DNA from: Lacrimispora celerecrescens
GTDB lineage: Bacteria > Bacillota > Clostridia > Lachnospirales > Lachnospiraceae
Length of the DNA stretch: 64,000 nt
Reading direction: 5' to 3'
Assembly (NCBI RefSeq): GCF_000732605.1
Contig: NZ_JPME01000007.1
Span: 93,134-157,133, forward strand
Shown: positions 17,241-26,678 of the stretch, piece after piece
Numbering within the stretch: the stretch's first letter is position 1
How the letters are laid out: every line of letters begins with the position of its first letter
Translations under genes and position numbers: made by a program
Notes under the pieces: model-generated
Seen by the model: the letters and a program-made list of their open reading frames with translations, nothing else
Database searches by the model: none
Told to the model about the DNA's origin: nothing

Positions 17241-17735
17241 ATGGCTTGTAAAACACAAGGCGTCCAGTTTAACGGGACCAAGGAGCAGGAAGCTGCTTTA
17301 AAGGAAGCAATCGCCCTGCTCAAAGACACAAAAGGATCTCTCATGCCGATCATGCAAAAGGCACAGGAGATTTATGGCTATCTTCCAATCGAAGTCCAGA
17401 CCATGATTTCTGACGAAACGGGTATCCCGCTTGAGAAAATTTATGGTGTTGCAACTTTTTATGCCCAGTTTGCACTTCAGCCAAAGGGCAAGTACCAGAT
17501 ATCTGTCTGTCTAGGAACTGCTTGCTATGTAAAGGGTTCCGGAGACATCTTCCATAAGCTTGAGGAAATCCTTGGGATTACCAATGGCGAGTGTACACCG
17601 GATGGAAAGTTCTCCCTTGATTCCTGCCGCTGCGTAGGTGCCTGCGGACTGGCTCCCGTCATGATGGTGAACGGGGATGTTTACGGTAGGCTGACCACAA
17701 ACGATATTCATGACATTCTTGCAAAGTACGAATAG
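17241..17735 (+). CDS. hydC: NADH-linked [FeFe]-hydrogenase small subunit HydC (NuoE-like)
   Basis: 164 residues of the NuoE/24-kDa family with a thioredoxin-like fold. It binds one [2Fe-2S] cluster through CLGTACYVKGS and SCRCVGACGLAP. In trimeric NAD(H)-dependent hydrogenases this subunit passes electrons with HydB. AAGGAGG precedes the start. First gene of the rightward hydrogenase operon; the 238-base gap to the leftward operon is the divergent control region, where I see no confident consensus promoter. Confidence 0.92.
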   Translation: MACKTQGVQFNGTKEQEAALKEAIALLKDTKGSLMPIMQKAQEIYGYLPIEVQTMISDETGIPLEKIYGVATFYAQFALQPKGKYQISVCLGTACYVKGSGDIFHKLEEILGITNGECTPDGKFSLDSCRCVGACGLAPVMMVNGDVYGRLTTNDIHDILAKYE

Positions 17736-17741
17736 AAAATT

Positions 17742-18296
17742 ATGATGACAGAGATTTCTTTAAATATCCTGGACGTGGCGGAAAACTCCACACGGGCAGG
17801 GGCTACCCTGGTTACCATTCTTGTTTCCGTCGAAACAGCTGCAGACAAACTGATTGTCACCATTGAGGACAACGGCTGCGGCATGACAAAGGAGCAGGCA
17901 CTTCAAGTGACCGATCCTTTTTTTACCACAAGAGGAACCAGAAAAGTGGGCCTTGGCGTTCCGTTTTTTAAATATGCGGCGGAAAGCACAGGCGGAAGTT
18001 TTTCCATTGAGTCAGAGTTGGGTACCGGCACGGTAGTAACCGCTGTTTTCGGACTATCCCATATCGACCGTATGCCACTTGGTGATATAAACAGTACCAT
18101 AGAAACCCTTATCACCTGCCATCCAGACACAGATTTTCTCTATATCTATCGTTACAATCAAGCGTCATTTGAGCTGGATACCAGAGCTTTCCGCGAAATT
18201 TAGGGATATCCCTTTGATACTCCGGAGGTATCGGCTTATATAAAGGAATATCTCAGTGAAAACAAATTGGAAACAGATGGAGGCGCGGCCATATAG
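17742..18296 (+). pseudogene. GHKL ATP-binding protein of the hydrogenase operon, in-frame stop near the C-terminus
   Basis: The open part (17742-18203, 153 residues) has the ATPase boxes LDVAENSTRAGAT (N box), IEDNGCGM (G1) and GLGVPFFK (G2). A TAG at 18201 stops it, but the same frame stays open to 18296 and encodes FDTPEVSAYIKEYL, which looks like the conserved C-terminal tail. Adding one base to each of three nearby runs (TTT, GGG, TTT at 18198-18215) would read REILGDIPFDTPEV with no stop. A truncated but functional protein is also possible. It lies between hydC and the 2Fe-2S gene. Confidence 0.6.
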
Positions 18297-18330
18297 GCCC
18301 GTCGGATCAAAGTTGAATTGGAGGAATAAC

Positions 18331-18708
18331 ATGAAGACTCTTGAAGAATTAAAAGCAATTCGGGAAAAGATGCAGGGTCAAGTCAGTATGCGTGGTGAAG
18401 ATCACGGACGTACCCGCATTCTGGTCGGCATGGCTACATGCGGAATTGCCAGCGGTGCTAGACCTGTTCTTAATACATTATCAAACCTGGTTCAGGAAAA
18501 CAATATGACGGATCGTTTTTCTGTTACCCAGACCGGATGCATCGGCTTATGTCAGTATGAACCGATCGTTGAAATTCTGGAACCCGGTAAAGAAAAAATT
18601 ACTTATATCAATATGACCCCGGAAAAAGCAGAAGAAGTTTATAAAGAGCATTTACTGGGTGGCCACATTGTTCAAAACTATACGTTAGCTTCAGCTGACA
18701 TCAAATAA
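18331..18708 (+). CDS. Thioredoxin-like [2Fe-2S] ferredoxin of the hydrogenase operon
   Basis: 125 residues. Cluster ligands are likely in GMATCGIASGA and VTQTGCIGLCQYEP. Similar to the N-terminal domain of HydB/NuoF-like subunits, here as a separate protein. The ATG at 18331 follows TTGGAGGAATAAC; the in-frame ATG at 18256 lies inside the broken ATPase reading frame and has no ribosome binding site. hydB follows after 12 bases. Confidence 0.85.
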   Translation: MKTLEELKAIREKMQGQVSMRGEDHGRTRILVGMATCGIASGARPVLNTLSNLVQENNMTDRFSVTQTGCIGLCQYEPIVEILEPGKEKITYINMTPEKAEEVYKEHLLGGHIVQNYTLASADIK

Positions 18709-18720
18709 GGAGGAAACAGG

Positions 18721-20508
18721 ATGTATCGTTCACATGTATTAGTTTGCGGCGGCACAGGATGTACTTCCTCTGGAAGCCAGCAGATTATGGTTAAATTAAG
18801 AGATGAGTTAAAGAATCAGGGTCTGGACCAGGAAGTATCCGTTGTACAGACCGGATGCCACGGCCTTTGTGCATTAGGCCCGATCATGATCATTTACCCG
18901 GATGCCACCTTCTATGCAATGGTAAAGGAAGATGATATTTCTGAAATCGTAACCGAGCACTTATTAAAAGGACGTCCGGTGGAAAGACTACTTTATGATG
19001 AGACTGTAACTCCCGCAGGTATCAAGGCCTTAAGTGATACAGATTTCTATAAAAAACAGCACAGAATCGCTTTGCGCAACTGTGGTGTCATCAACCCGGA
19101 AGAAATTGAAGAATACATTGGTACCGGCGGATATCAGGCACTAGGTAAAGTTCTTACCGAGATGACTCCCGACGATGTAATCCAGACTCTCTTAGACAGC
19201 GGCTTAAGAGGACGAGGCGGCGCAGGCTTCCCCACCGGCCTCAAATGGAAACTGGCTAAGCAAAACGACGCGGATCAGAAGTATGTCTGTTGTAATGCAG
19301 ACGAAGGCGACCCAGGCGCATTCATGGACCGTTCCGTATTAGAGGGTGATCCTCATGCTCTTTTGGAGGCCATGACCATTGCCGGCTATGCCATCGGCGC
19401 TTCCCAGGGTTATATCTACGTACGCGCTGAGTATCCCATCGCCGTACAGCGTTTAAAGATCGCTATTAGCCAGGCCAAAGAGATGGAACTTTTAGGAGAT
19501 GATATCTTTGGATCCGGATTCTCCTTTAACATTGACCTTCGTTTAGGTGCCGGTGCATTCGTATGCGGCGAAGAGACCGCCCTTATGGTTTCCATCGAAG
19601 GCAACCGTGGAGAACCAAGACCACGTCCTCCGTTCCCGGCTCAGAAAGGTTTATTCGGCAAACCAACCATTTTAAATAATGTTGAAACTTATGCAAATAT
19701 TCCACAGATCATCTTACACGGATCCGAATGGTTTGCTTCCATGGGTACTGAGAAATCCAAGGGAACAAAGGTATTCGCTTTAGGCGGAAAGATCCATAAC
19801 ACCGGACTGGTAGAAGTTCCTATGGGAACTACTCTCCGTGAGATCATCGAAGAAATCGGCGGCGGCATTCCAAACGGCAAGAAGTTCAAGGCTGCTCAGA
19901 CCGGCGGACCATCCGGCGGCTGTATCCCTGTAGAACATTACGATATTCCTATTGATTACGACAACTTAATTGCAATCGGCTCCATGATGGGTTCCGGCGG
20001 TCTGATCGTTATGGATGAAACTGACTGTATGGTTGATATTGCAAAATTCTTCCTGGAATTCACCGTTGAAGAATCCTGCGGTAAATGTACTCCATGCCGG
20101 ATCGGAACAAAGCGTATGCTTGAGATTCTCGATAAGATCACCAAGGGACAGGCAAAGCTGGAAGATTTAGACCGTCTGGAAGAGCTGTGCTACTACGTAA
20201 AAGAAAACTCAGCCTGCGGCCTTGGCCAGACAGCACCAAACCCGGTTCTGTCAACCCTTAAGTTCTTCCGCGACGAATACAATGCCCATATTATCGATAA
20301 GACATGTCCGTCCGGAGTGTGCAAAGCGCTTCTCTCCTACCACATTGATGCAGAGAAATGTAAGGGCTGTACCCTTTGTGCAAGAAATTGTCCGGTTAAC
20401 GCGATCTCCGGTTCCGTTAAGAACCCACATGTCATTGATCCTGAGAAGTGTATCAAGTGCGGCGTATGTATGGAGAAATGTAAGTTTGACGCTGTTTACA
20501 AGAAATAA
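18721..20508 (+). CDS. hydB: NADH-linked [FeFe]-hydrogenase subunit HydB (NuoF-like flavoprotein)
   Basis: 595 residues. Residues 1-100 are a thioredoxin-like [2Fe-2S] domain (CGGTGCTSSGS, VQTGCHGLCALGP). The NADH- and FMN-binding core has RGRGGAGFPTGLKW and GAGAFVCGEETALM. A NuoF-type [4Fe-4S] site is ESCGKCTPCRIGT. The C-terminus carries 2[4Fe-4S] (CKGCTLCARNCP, CIKCGVCMEKC). It oxidises or reduces NADH and feeds HydA, either by direct transfer or by electron bifurcation with ferredoxin; sequence alone does not decide this. Confidence 0.95.
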   Translation: MYRSHVLVCGGTGCTSSGSQQIMVKLRDELKNQGLDQEVSVVQTGCHGLCALGPIMIIYPDATFYAMVKEDDISEIVTEHLLKGRPVERLLYDETVTPAGIKALSDTDFYKKQHRIALRNCGVINPEEIEEYIGTGGYQALGKVLTEMTPDDVIQTLLDSGLRGRGGAGFPTGLKWKLAKQNDADQKYVCCNADEGDPGAFMDRSVLEGDPHALLEAMTIAGYAIGASQGYIYVRAEYPIAVQRLKIAISQAKEMELLGDDIFGSGFSFNIDLRLGAGAFVCGEETALMVSIEGNRGEPRPRPPFPAQKGLFGKPTILNNVETYANIPQIILHGSEWFASMGTEKSKGTKVFALGGKIHNTGLVEVPMGTTLREIIEEIGGGIPNGKKFKAAQTGGPSGGCIPVEHYDIPIDYDNLIAIGSMMGSGGLIVMDETDCMVDIAKFFLEFTVEESCGKCTPCRIGTKRMLEILDKITKGQAKLEDLDRLEELCYYVKENSACGLGQTAPNPVLSTLKFFRDEYNAHIIDKTCPSGVCKALLSYHIDAEKCKGCTLCARNCPVNAISGSVKNPHVIDPEKCIKCGVCMEKCKFDAVYKK

Positions 20509-20525
20509 TGGAGGGAAATTGGATC

Positions 20526-22271
20526 ATGGAGAATATCACAATAAAAATCAATGGCATGGACGTAAGCGCTCCAGCAGGCTCCACCATCCTGGAAGCTGCC
20601 AGACTGGCCCATGTTGAGATACCGACTTTATGCTTTTTAAAAGATATGAATGAAATCGCTGCCTGCCGTATCTGTACCGTTGAGATTAACGGCGGCAAAT
20701 TAGCTGCTTCCTGCGTATACCCCATCAATCCGGGCATGGAAGTATGGACCAATACACCGAAGCTTCGTGACTACAGAAAGAAAACACTTCAGCTGATCCT
20801 TTCCAATCACGACCGTTCCTGTCTCTCCTGTGTCCGCAGCGGAAACTGCGAATTACAGACCTTATGTAAGGAACTGGGCGTTGATGTGGATGATTATTAC
20901 GATGGAGCAAAAACACCTTCTACCCCTGATGAAAGTGCAGCTCATATGGTACGTGACAACAGCAAATGCATCCTGTGCCGCCGCTGTTCTGCAGTCTGTG
21001 AAAAGGTTCAGGGAATCGGCGTAATCGGTCCTAATGAGCGTGGATTTGCTACCATTATCGGTTCCGCTTTTGACATGGGACTGGGTGAAACGAGCTGTGT
21101 ATCCTGCGGCCAGTGTATTGCTGTCTGTCCTACCGGCGCTCTCTATGAGAAGAGCAGCATTGACGAAGTGGCTGCTGCCATTGCAGACCGGTCAAAGCAT
21201 GTGATCATTCAGACCGCTCCTGCTGTACGTGCAGCCCTTGGAGAAGAGTTCGGTTATTCCATCGGAACCAATGTGGAAGGCCAGATGGTTGCCGCATTAA
21301 GAAGACTGGGCTTTGACAAGGTATTTGATACCAACTTCAGCGCCGATTTAACCATTATGGAAGAAGCACATGAATTCATTGACCGTGTACAAAACGGCGG
21401 CGTTCTTCCGATGATCACCTCCTGTTCTCCAGGATGGATCAAATACTGTGAGCACTACTTCCCGGATATGACAGAGAATTTATCCTCCTGTAAATCTCCG
21501 CAGCAGATGTTTGGCGCCATTGCTAAATCCTACTACGCAGAAAAGATGGGACTGAAACCTGAGGATATTGTATCCGTCAGCGTAATGCCATGTACCGCTA
21601 AGAAATTCGAAATCGGAAGAGATGACCAGGATGCCAACGGTTCTCCTGACGTAGATTATTCCATGACCACCAGAGAGCTGGCTAGAATGATCAAGCAGGC
21701 AGGAATCCGGTTCACAGAGCTTCCTGACGAAGAATTTGACACACCTTTAGGCCTTGGTACCGGAGCAGCAGTTATCTTCGGAGCCACCGGCGGTGTTATG
21801 GAAGCAGCCTTAAGAACTGCTGTAGAAACCCTGACCGGAGAAGAGCTTGAAAGACCTGACTTCGCCGATGTTCGTGGAACAGAGGGAATTAAGGAAGCTA
21901 CCTACCGTGTAGGCGATATGGATGTAAATGTTGCAGTAGCCTCCGGCCTCGGCAATGCAAGAGAACTCCTTAACCGGGTAAAATCCGGAGAGGCAAATTA
22001 TCACTTTATCGAAATCATGGGATGCCCCGGCGGATGTGTAAACGGCGGCGGCCAGCCTCAGCAGCCTGGCTTTGTACACAATACAACGGATATCCGGGCC
22101 CTGCGTGCCAAGGTTCTTTATGATGAAGATGCTGCCAAGACCATTCGTAAGTCTCACGAGAATCCTGCAATCAAAGAATTGTACGAGACCTACCTTGGTG
22201 AGCCAGGAAGTGAAAAGGCCCATCACCTGCTTCATACAACCTACGTAAAGAGAAGAGTCAACGAAATCTAA
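20526..22271 (+). CDS. hydA: [FeFe]-hydrogenase catalytic subunit HydA (NADH-linked, trimeric type)
   Basis: 581 residues. Domain order: plant-type [2Fe-2S] (1-80), His-ligated [4Fe-4S] (NHDRSCLSCVRSGNC), 2[4Fe-4S] (CILCRRCSAVC, CVSCGQCIAVCP), then the H-cluster domain. H-cluster motifs are L1 TSCSPGW, L2 MPCTAKKFE and L3 EIMGCPGGCVNGGGQP. L1 has Ser at the second Cys position of the classical TSCCPGW. The C-terminus (HHLLHTTY) is the small-subunit-like tail. The start at 20526 follows GGAGGGAAATTGGATC. It evolves or consumes H2 in the cytoplasm. Confidence 0.95.
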   Translation: MENITIKINGMDVSAPAGSTILEAARLAHVEIPTLCFLKDMNEIAACRICTVEINGGKLAASCVYPINPGMEVWTNTPKLRDYRKKTLQLILSNHDRSCLSCVRSGNCELQTLCKELGVDVDDYYDGAKTPSTPDESAAHMVRDNSKCILCRRCSAVCEKVQGIGVIGPNERGFATIIGSAFDMGLGETSCVSCGQCIAVCPTGALYEKSSIDEVAAAIADRSKHVIIQTAPAVRAALGEEFGYSIGTNVEGQMVAALRRLGFDKVFDTNFSADLTIMEEAHEFIDRVQNGGVLPMITSCSPGWIKYCEHYFPDMTENLSSCKSPQQMFGAIAKSYYAEKMGLKPEDIVSVSVMPCTAKKFEIGRDDQDANGSPDVDYSMTTRELARMIKQAGIRFTELPDEEFDTPLGLGTGAAVIFGATGGVMEAALRTAVETLTGEELERPDFADVRGTEGIKEATYRVGDMDVNVAVASGLGNARELLNRVKSGEANYHFIEIMGCPGGCVNGGGQPQQPGFVHNTTDIRALRAKVLYDEDAAKTIRKSHENPAIKELYETYLGEPGSEKAHHLLHTTYVKRRVNEI

Positions 22272-22310
22272 ACTGTTGTATAAAAAGAACTTCTGCAAAT
22301 GAAGTATAAA

Positions 22311-22356
22311 AATGAGCTTTGAATGGTCTTTAAACCATTATCAAAGCTCATTTTTT
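22311..22356 (+). terminator. Terminator of the hyd operon
   Basis: AATGAGCTTTGAATGGT pairs with ACCATTATCAAAGCTCATT (one bulge), followed by a run of T. It starts 39 bases after hydA. Confidence 0.92.
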
Positions 22357-22407
22357 ATACCTTACTCCGGTCCATTCCGCCGAAAGGGCTTTATTCTTAA
22401 TTTGGAT

Positions 22408-23247
22408 TTATTGGCCGACGATCTCTTTTATGAAAATAATATTGTTTTTAAGTTTCTCATCCGAGCTTTCCTTGCCAGAAAAATCCTCAAAAGTCACATA
22501 ACCATCATAGCCTACTGCCTCTAAAGCTTTAAAAAACTTGGGAAAATCTGCATATCCATCGGAAAAAGAAGCCCAGTCTGCTCCGTATTTCTCTCCTTTT
22601 TTCAGCCAACAGGCGTTTTTAATATGAACAAGGTCCAAGTAGTCCCCCAGAATTTCCAGAGCCATCTGATATTCTTCCAGGCCTTCGTATATGATATTTC
22701 CTGTATCATAGATAACGCCTATGTAGTTTGGATCAAAGTTTTTAGCAAGTGCGTATGCCGCGGATGCGGAAGGAGCAATTGTTCCGTGGTGCATTTCAAA
22801 GTGCGCTTTTATTCCTGTTTCCTTTGCTTTTTCTTCTATTCTCCGAAAGCCCTGGAGCGCTTCTTCAAACACCTGCTTATAGCCCTTTTCAGGGTCATAT
22901 TTGGGGGCATTTACACGGATCCTCCCAGCTCCCATCTTTTTTGCAGCCCTCATAACGGAGGTAATTTTATCAATGTCATCCGTACATGTAAGATAAGAAG
23001 CAAGCGCATTGACTTCTAAGCCGTATTTGTCCGCCAGAGCCTTCAATTCCTCCGCCTTTTCTTCCACCGTGTTTATATCCACGGTGCAGTAATTGTTTTT
23101 CCAGTAAGACGGCGGCTCCTTGGCAAACTCCTCTATTATTTCCGTTACTCTGAAATCCACACCGTCATAGCCATACTCTTTCATTTTTTTGAGAGCTTCC
23201 TCTATCGTCATATCCGGAAGCTCTACGGTAAATACGGAATATTTCAT
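22408..23247 (-). CDS. Sugar phosphate isomerase/epimerase (xylose-isomerase-like TIM barrel)
   Basis: 279 residues. Barrel motifs include GYDGVDFRV near the N-terminus, KAHFEMHHGT, YIGVIYDTGNIIYEG and the late VTFEDFSGKE. Metal-binding Glu, Asp, His and Glu are plausibly at these sites. Enzymes of this family isomerise or epimerise ketoses or inositols; substrate unknown. GAAGGGAGAG precedes the ATG. A decayed sugar ABC permease fragment lies 16 bases upstream, suggesting this is the surviving end of a sugar-use operon. Confidence 0.85.
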   Translation of the reverse strand: MKYSVFTVELPDMTIEEALKKMKEYGYDGVDFRVTEIIEEFAKEPPSYWKNNYCTVDINTVEEKAEELKALADKYGLEVNALASYLTCTDDIDKITSVMRAAKKMGAGRIRVNAPKYDPEKGYKQVFEEALQGFRRIEEKAKETGIKAHFEMHHGTIAPSASAAYALAKNFDPNYIGVIYDTGNIIYEGLEEYQMALEILGDYLDLVHIKNACWLKKGEKYGADWASFSDGYADFPKFFKALEAVGYDGYVTFEDFSGKESSDEKLKNNIIFIKEIVGQ

Positions 23248-23263
23248 GTTTCTCTCCCTTCTT

Positions 23264-23430
23264 CTAGCCCTTCAGACCGCTGGTAGCAATAAGAGCCTTA
23301 TTATAAGTTGTATCGTCTGTTTCTCGGTCGTACTTAAATAAATAAGCGGCCATAAAGTCATTCCATTCAAAAACAAAAGAAGTAATTGCCATGGCAGCAA
23401 TTATTTCCGCCGTTATGCATGGATTTCCAT
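23264..23430 (-). pseudogene. Remnant of a MalG-type sugar ABC transporter permease
   Basis: About 50 codons remain. AAMAITSFVFEWNDFMAAYLF matches the conserved segment preceding the last helices of MalG-type permeases (residues around the WNDF motif), and the end ATSGLKG matches the usual C-terminus of such proteins (...GLKG). The approximately 60 residues normally between them are missing. The full frame extends to 23512 but that part overlaps the promoter region of the spore coat gene. Judged by motif only. Confidence 0.4.
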
Positions 23431-23502
23431 AAAACGTCCATATTAATACTGTCTTCCGGGAAATCACTCCGAAAGATAGTATAACAATGGAGGGAATATT
23501 AT

Positions 23503-23676
23503 ATGAGCCCAAAGGAATTAACTTATATCGAAGATGCTCTTGGCCATGAGCAATTTTTGAAAACCCAATGCCAGCAAGCAGCGCAGAATCTTCAGGATCC
23601 TGAATTAAAAGCTTGTGCGCAGCAGCTTATGCAGAAGCACCAGCAGATTTTTGACAGCTTCTACAACTTAGTGTAA
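23503..23676 (+). CDS. Small CotF-like spore coat associated protein
   Basis: 57 residues, starting MSPKELTYIEDALGHEQFL, with an all-helical, Gln-rich composition (TQCQQAAQNLQDPELKACAQ). It resembles the first half of CotF-type ferritin-like spore coat proteins. GGAGGGAATATT lies before the ATG, and the cotF-like gene starts 13 bases after its stop. Short, but good ribosome binding sites on both genes support a two-gene operon. Confidence 0.75.
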   Translation: MSPKELTYIEDALGHEQFLKTQCQQAAQNLQDPELKACAQQLMQKHQQIFDSFYNLV

Positions 23677-23689
23677 GGAGGAATCACAT

Positions 23690-23935
23690 ATGGATGACAA
23701 GTGTATTATGGAAAACCTGCTCCACACCACAAAAGGTGTGTGTGACTTATACCTGCATGGAACCATCGAATCCCCTACGATGAACGTACATCAGGCATTT
23801 GATACCGCACTAAGCGACAGCCTGTGCATGCAGGGCGATATCTACAAGAAAATGTCCGCAAAGGGATGGTACACTACAGATCAGGCAGAACAGCAGAAAC
23901 TTACGAAAGTTAAAAGCCAGTTCGCAGGAATGTAA
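23690..23935 (+). CDS. Spore coat protein, CotF family
   Basis: 81 residues, helical. The segment TKGVCDLYLHGTIESPTMNV and AFDTALSDSLCMQGDIYKKMSAKGWY (given as segments) are typical of the CotF coat family of endospore formers. Preceded by AAGGAGG. Together with the smaller protein upstream it would be made in the mother cell late in sporulation; no sigma-K or sigma-E promoter was firmly identified. Confidence 0.88.
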   Translation: MDDKCIMENLLHTTKGVCDLYLHGTIESPTMNVHQAFDTALSDSLCMQGDIYKKMSAKGWYTTDQAEQQKLTKVKSQFAGM

Positions 23936-23943
23936 ATAAAAAA

Positions 23944-23987
23944 GCTATGGGTGTTCCCAATAAAAAGGGGAGCATCCATAGCCTTTT
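23944..23987. terminator. Bidirectional terminator
   Basis: GCTATGGGTGTTCCC pairs with GGGGAGCATCCATAGC; A-rich on the left and TTTTT on the right. It separates the cotF genes from the converging group-B hydrogenase gene. Confidence 0.9.
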
Positions 23988-23989
23988 TG

Positions 23990-25441
23990 TTAATGTCTGT
24001 GCATTGCCACTTCTTCAAGGCCCTGGTTCCGTAAGTTCTCATGAACTTCTCTTCCATCCGCCTGTTTGATCAGCAAATCACGGGCTTTCTTTGCTTCATT
24101 CTCACTCTTATGCCTGCTGGGGCCGCCTACACAGCCACCCACACATGCCATTCCTTCTATGAAGTCCCCAGGAAGCCTGCCAATCTTAAGAAGCATCAGA
24201 GCCTTCTTGCACTCAGCCGCCCCATTGCATTTAAGGACTTCGATATCCGTACTTTCTCCAGACTCTTTTAAACATTCTAAAACAGCTGCAGTCACACCGC
24301 CGCCATTACCAAAACGCTTACCAAATACAGATCCTGCCTGGTAGGTGTTTTCTTCCGGCTCAAGCTCTACGCCCTTTGATGCCATCATTGCCTGAATTTC
24401 TCCAAGAGTCAGGGCATAGTCTGCGTTGTCTTTAATATTTAAGTCCAGAGTTTCGCTTTTCTTTGCAATACACGGTCCTATGAATACGGTGATTGTCTCC
24501 GGGTCCTTTTCTTTCAGCATCCTGGATACAGCGCACATAGGGGATACGGTAGTGGACATATTCTCAAGGAGCATAGGATAATGCTGTTTAATCATATTCA
24601 CAAATGCCGGACAGCAGGATGTAGTCATCTTTCTGCCCTCTTTATAAGCTTCCGCCCATTCCGCTGCTTCAGCGGCAGCGGTTAAATCGCCGCCTAAGGC
24701 AACCTCGATCATATCCTGGAAACCGATTTTCTTTAAAGCAGTTCTCCAGCTTGCCATGGTGATTTCCGGACCGTACTGGCCTTCCGTAGCCGGAGCGACC
24801 ATAGCAACCACCCGTTTCCCGGCATTAATAAGGTTAATGACATCCACCAGGAATGTCTTGGAATCAATCGCACCAAAGGGACAGCCATGAATGCAGGCTC
24901 CGCACTGAATGCATTTGCTCTCATCAATGACTACAATGCCGTTTTCATCCATGGTTATGGCATCCACAGGACAGCTTTTCTTACATGGACGAGTCAGATC
25001 TGCAATGGCGTTATAAGGACATGCCTGGGAACACTTTCCGCATTCCTTGCATTTATCAGGATCAATATAGGCACGATCACGTCCCATGCTGATGGCACCA
25101 AAATTACAGGAACTCTGGCACGCCTTACCCATACACAGCTGGCAGTTATCGGTTACCACATACCGGGCGATGGGACAGTCTTCACAGGCAGAGCTGATTA
25201 CCTGGACCACGTTCTTGGTATCCCTTCCGCTGGGGCAGAGACCTTCCGCTAAGCGGATTCTCTCTCTGATGATTTCCCGTTCCCTGTAAATGCAGCAGCG
25301 GAACTGGGCCTTGGGACCTGGAATGATATTATAAGGTATCTCATTTCTCTTCTCATCCAGTTTACCCTCCCATGCAAGTTTCGCCACTTCATTTAAAACC
25401 TGATGCTTTATGCGAAGTAATGTCGCATCATTTGTTGCCAT
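23990..25441 (-). CDS. Group-B-type monomeric [FeFe]-hydrogenase-like protein
   Basis: 483 residues. The N-terminal half has several ferredoxin clusters (CEDCPIARYVV, CQLCMGKACQSSC, CKECGKCSQACP, CKKSCPVDAI, CIQCGACIHGCP). The H domain carries TTSCCPAF (L1), IGPCIAKKSE (L2) and GMACVGGCVGG (L3), so all expected H-cluster cysteines are present. It is close in style to the group B enzymes of Clostridia, whose role is unsettled. The start at 25441 follows AAGGAGG. Last gene of the leftward sensory operon. Confidence 0.88.
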   Translation of the reverse strand: MATNDATLLRIKHQVLNEVAKLAWEGKLDEKRNEIPYNIIPGPKAQFRCCIYREREIIRERIRLAEGLCPSGRDTKNVVQVISSACEDCPIARYVVTDNCQLCMGKACQSSCNFGAISMGRDRAYIDPDKCKECGKCSQACPYNAIADLTRPCKKSCPVDAITMDENGIVVIDESKCIQCGACIHGCPFGAIDSKTFLVDVINLINAGKRVVAMVAPATEGQYGPEITMASWRTALKKIGFQDMIEVALGGDLTAAAEAAEWAEAYKEGRKMTTSCCPAFVNMIKQHYPMLLENMSTTVSPMCAVSRMLKEKDPETITVFIGPCIAKKSETLDLNIKDNADYALTLGEIQAMMASKGVELEPEENTYQAGSVFGKRFGNGGGVTAAVLECLKESGESTDIEVLKCNGAAECKKALMLLKIGRLPGDFIEGMACVGGCVGGPSRHKSENEAKKARDLLIKQADGREVHENLRNQGLEEVAMHRH

Positions 25442-25496
25442 ATTTTTCCTCCTTAGAACTTCCACGTTTCGTGGCTGTGTGAATATCTATCCAAAT

Positions 25497-26678
25497 TCAA
25501 TAATAGGTTACCGTAACCCTTTTCCCCATTTCTTCCACTACATGCTTTAACTGCTCCACAAGATTCTGGCGGATCCCCAAATCAAAGGGCAGGCCAGGAT
25601 TCTGATAAGCGCTGTTAATGGCCATTCCCACGTATAATTGTAGCTCCGTACAATCCTCAATGATCATCTTCGCTACCATGGAAGCACCGTTTGGCTTATC
25701 CAGCTCCAGGAAAAACTCCTCTGTGACAGATTCATTCTTCACATAACGCCTTAAAAGCTTCAGTACTTTATTTAATGTCAAAACACCTTCCGTAACCAGC
25801 TCAATTCCTTCAATATAAGCGATTGGCGGAATGTCCGGATCATCGTAATTTAAGGAAACCGACAACTCCTTTTCAGTCACCCTGGAAACAATATTGGCAC
25901 TGGTCCCTCCGCAGACGACTTTCTTAGCGGTATCATCTCCTGACAGGAAGTCATACACCATAACGCAGTCGTCCTCTGGCTTTTTGGGTGGGCCTGTCAT
26001 CAAATGCACCGGCTTGCGGTCAATGATCCTCATAACGGCAACCGTGGTATCATCGCCGGGACGGTGCTGATACAGTTCATCACAGGCACCGGTCAATGTA
26101 GTAGCTAGACGAGCTGCGGATATGGTCAGGCGGTACTGCTTCACTGCATAGGAAGCGACATCCTCCCACAACCAGCCAAAATTCAGAAGTTTCCCCACTC
26201 CTGCATGGATGGTCCCGTCACTCATGAGAATCAGCGCATCTCCCTTTTTCACTTTAAAACGGTACTCATTGATCTTTTTATCCCGGATGACCCTGACATT
26301 TCGGGGTATGGAAACAAGGTTCCCATCCCTGATGAAGATACAGCCGGGATTATCAAATTCCACCAGATAAGCTTCACCGTCATGAAACACCTGAAGGATG
26401 CTGAAGGTCGAATAAGCCACCTGACGCACCTGACATACCGGAAGGGTCTCCACAATGGTTTCCACACACTCTTCCAGGGTCGCACCATTTAGGAACATGG
26501 TTCCAAGAATCTTGGAGGTCATGGTTGCCAGAATATTGGCCTTTACCCCGCTGCCCATCCCGTCGGCAAGAATCATAATATTGGAATCCTCAGTCTGCAA
26601 AAGTTCAACCTTATCTCCGCATAAAACTTCCTTGAATTTATTCAGACTTGTGTATGCAACATCTACGGTAACTCCCAT
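25497..26678 (-). CDS. SpoIIE/PP2C-type serine phosphatase
   Basis: 393 residues. Phosphatase motifs are ILADGMGSGVKAN (metal-binding Asp), ALILMSDGTIHAG and GDDTTVAVMRI. The C-terminal 150 residues form a separate domain of unknown role. It overlaps the end of the sensor hydrogenase gene (TGATG). A PP2C phosphatase directly behind a PAS-containing hydrogenase is the arrangement of group C sensory hydrogenases, so hydrogen or redox state may control dephosphorylation of a target protein. Confidence 0.88.
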   Translation of the reverse strand: MGVTVDVAYTSLNKFKEVLCGDKVELLQTEDSNIMILADGMGSGVKANILATMTSKILGTMFLNGATLEECVETIVETLPVCQVRQVAYSTFSILQVFHDGEAYLVEFDNPGCIFIRDGNLVSIPRNVRVIRDKKINEYRFKVKKGDALILMSDGTIHAGVGKLLNFGWLWEDVASYAVKQYRLTISAARLATTLTGACDELYQHRPGDDTTVAVMRIIDRKPVHLMTGPPKKPEDDCVMVYDFLSGDDTAKKVVCGGTSANIVSRVTEKELSVSLNYDDPDIPPIAYIEGIELVTEGVLTLNKVLKLLRRYVKNESVTEEFFLELDKPNGASMVAKMIIEDCTELQLYVGMAINSAYQNPGLPFDLGIRQNLVEQLKHVVEEMGKRVTVTYY

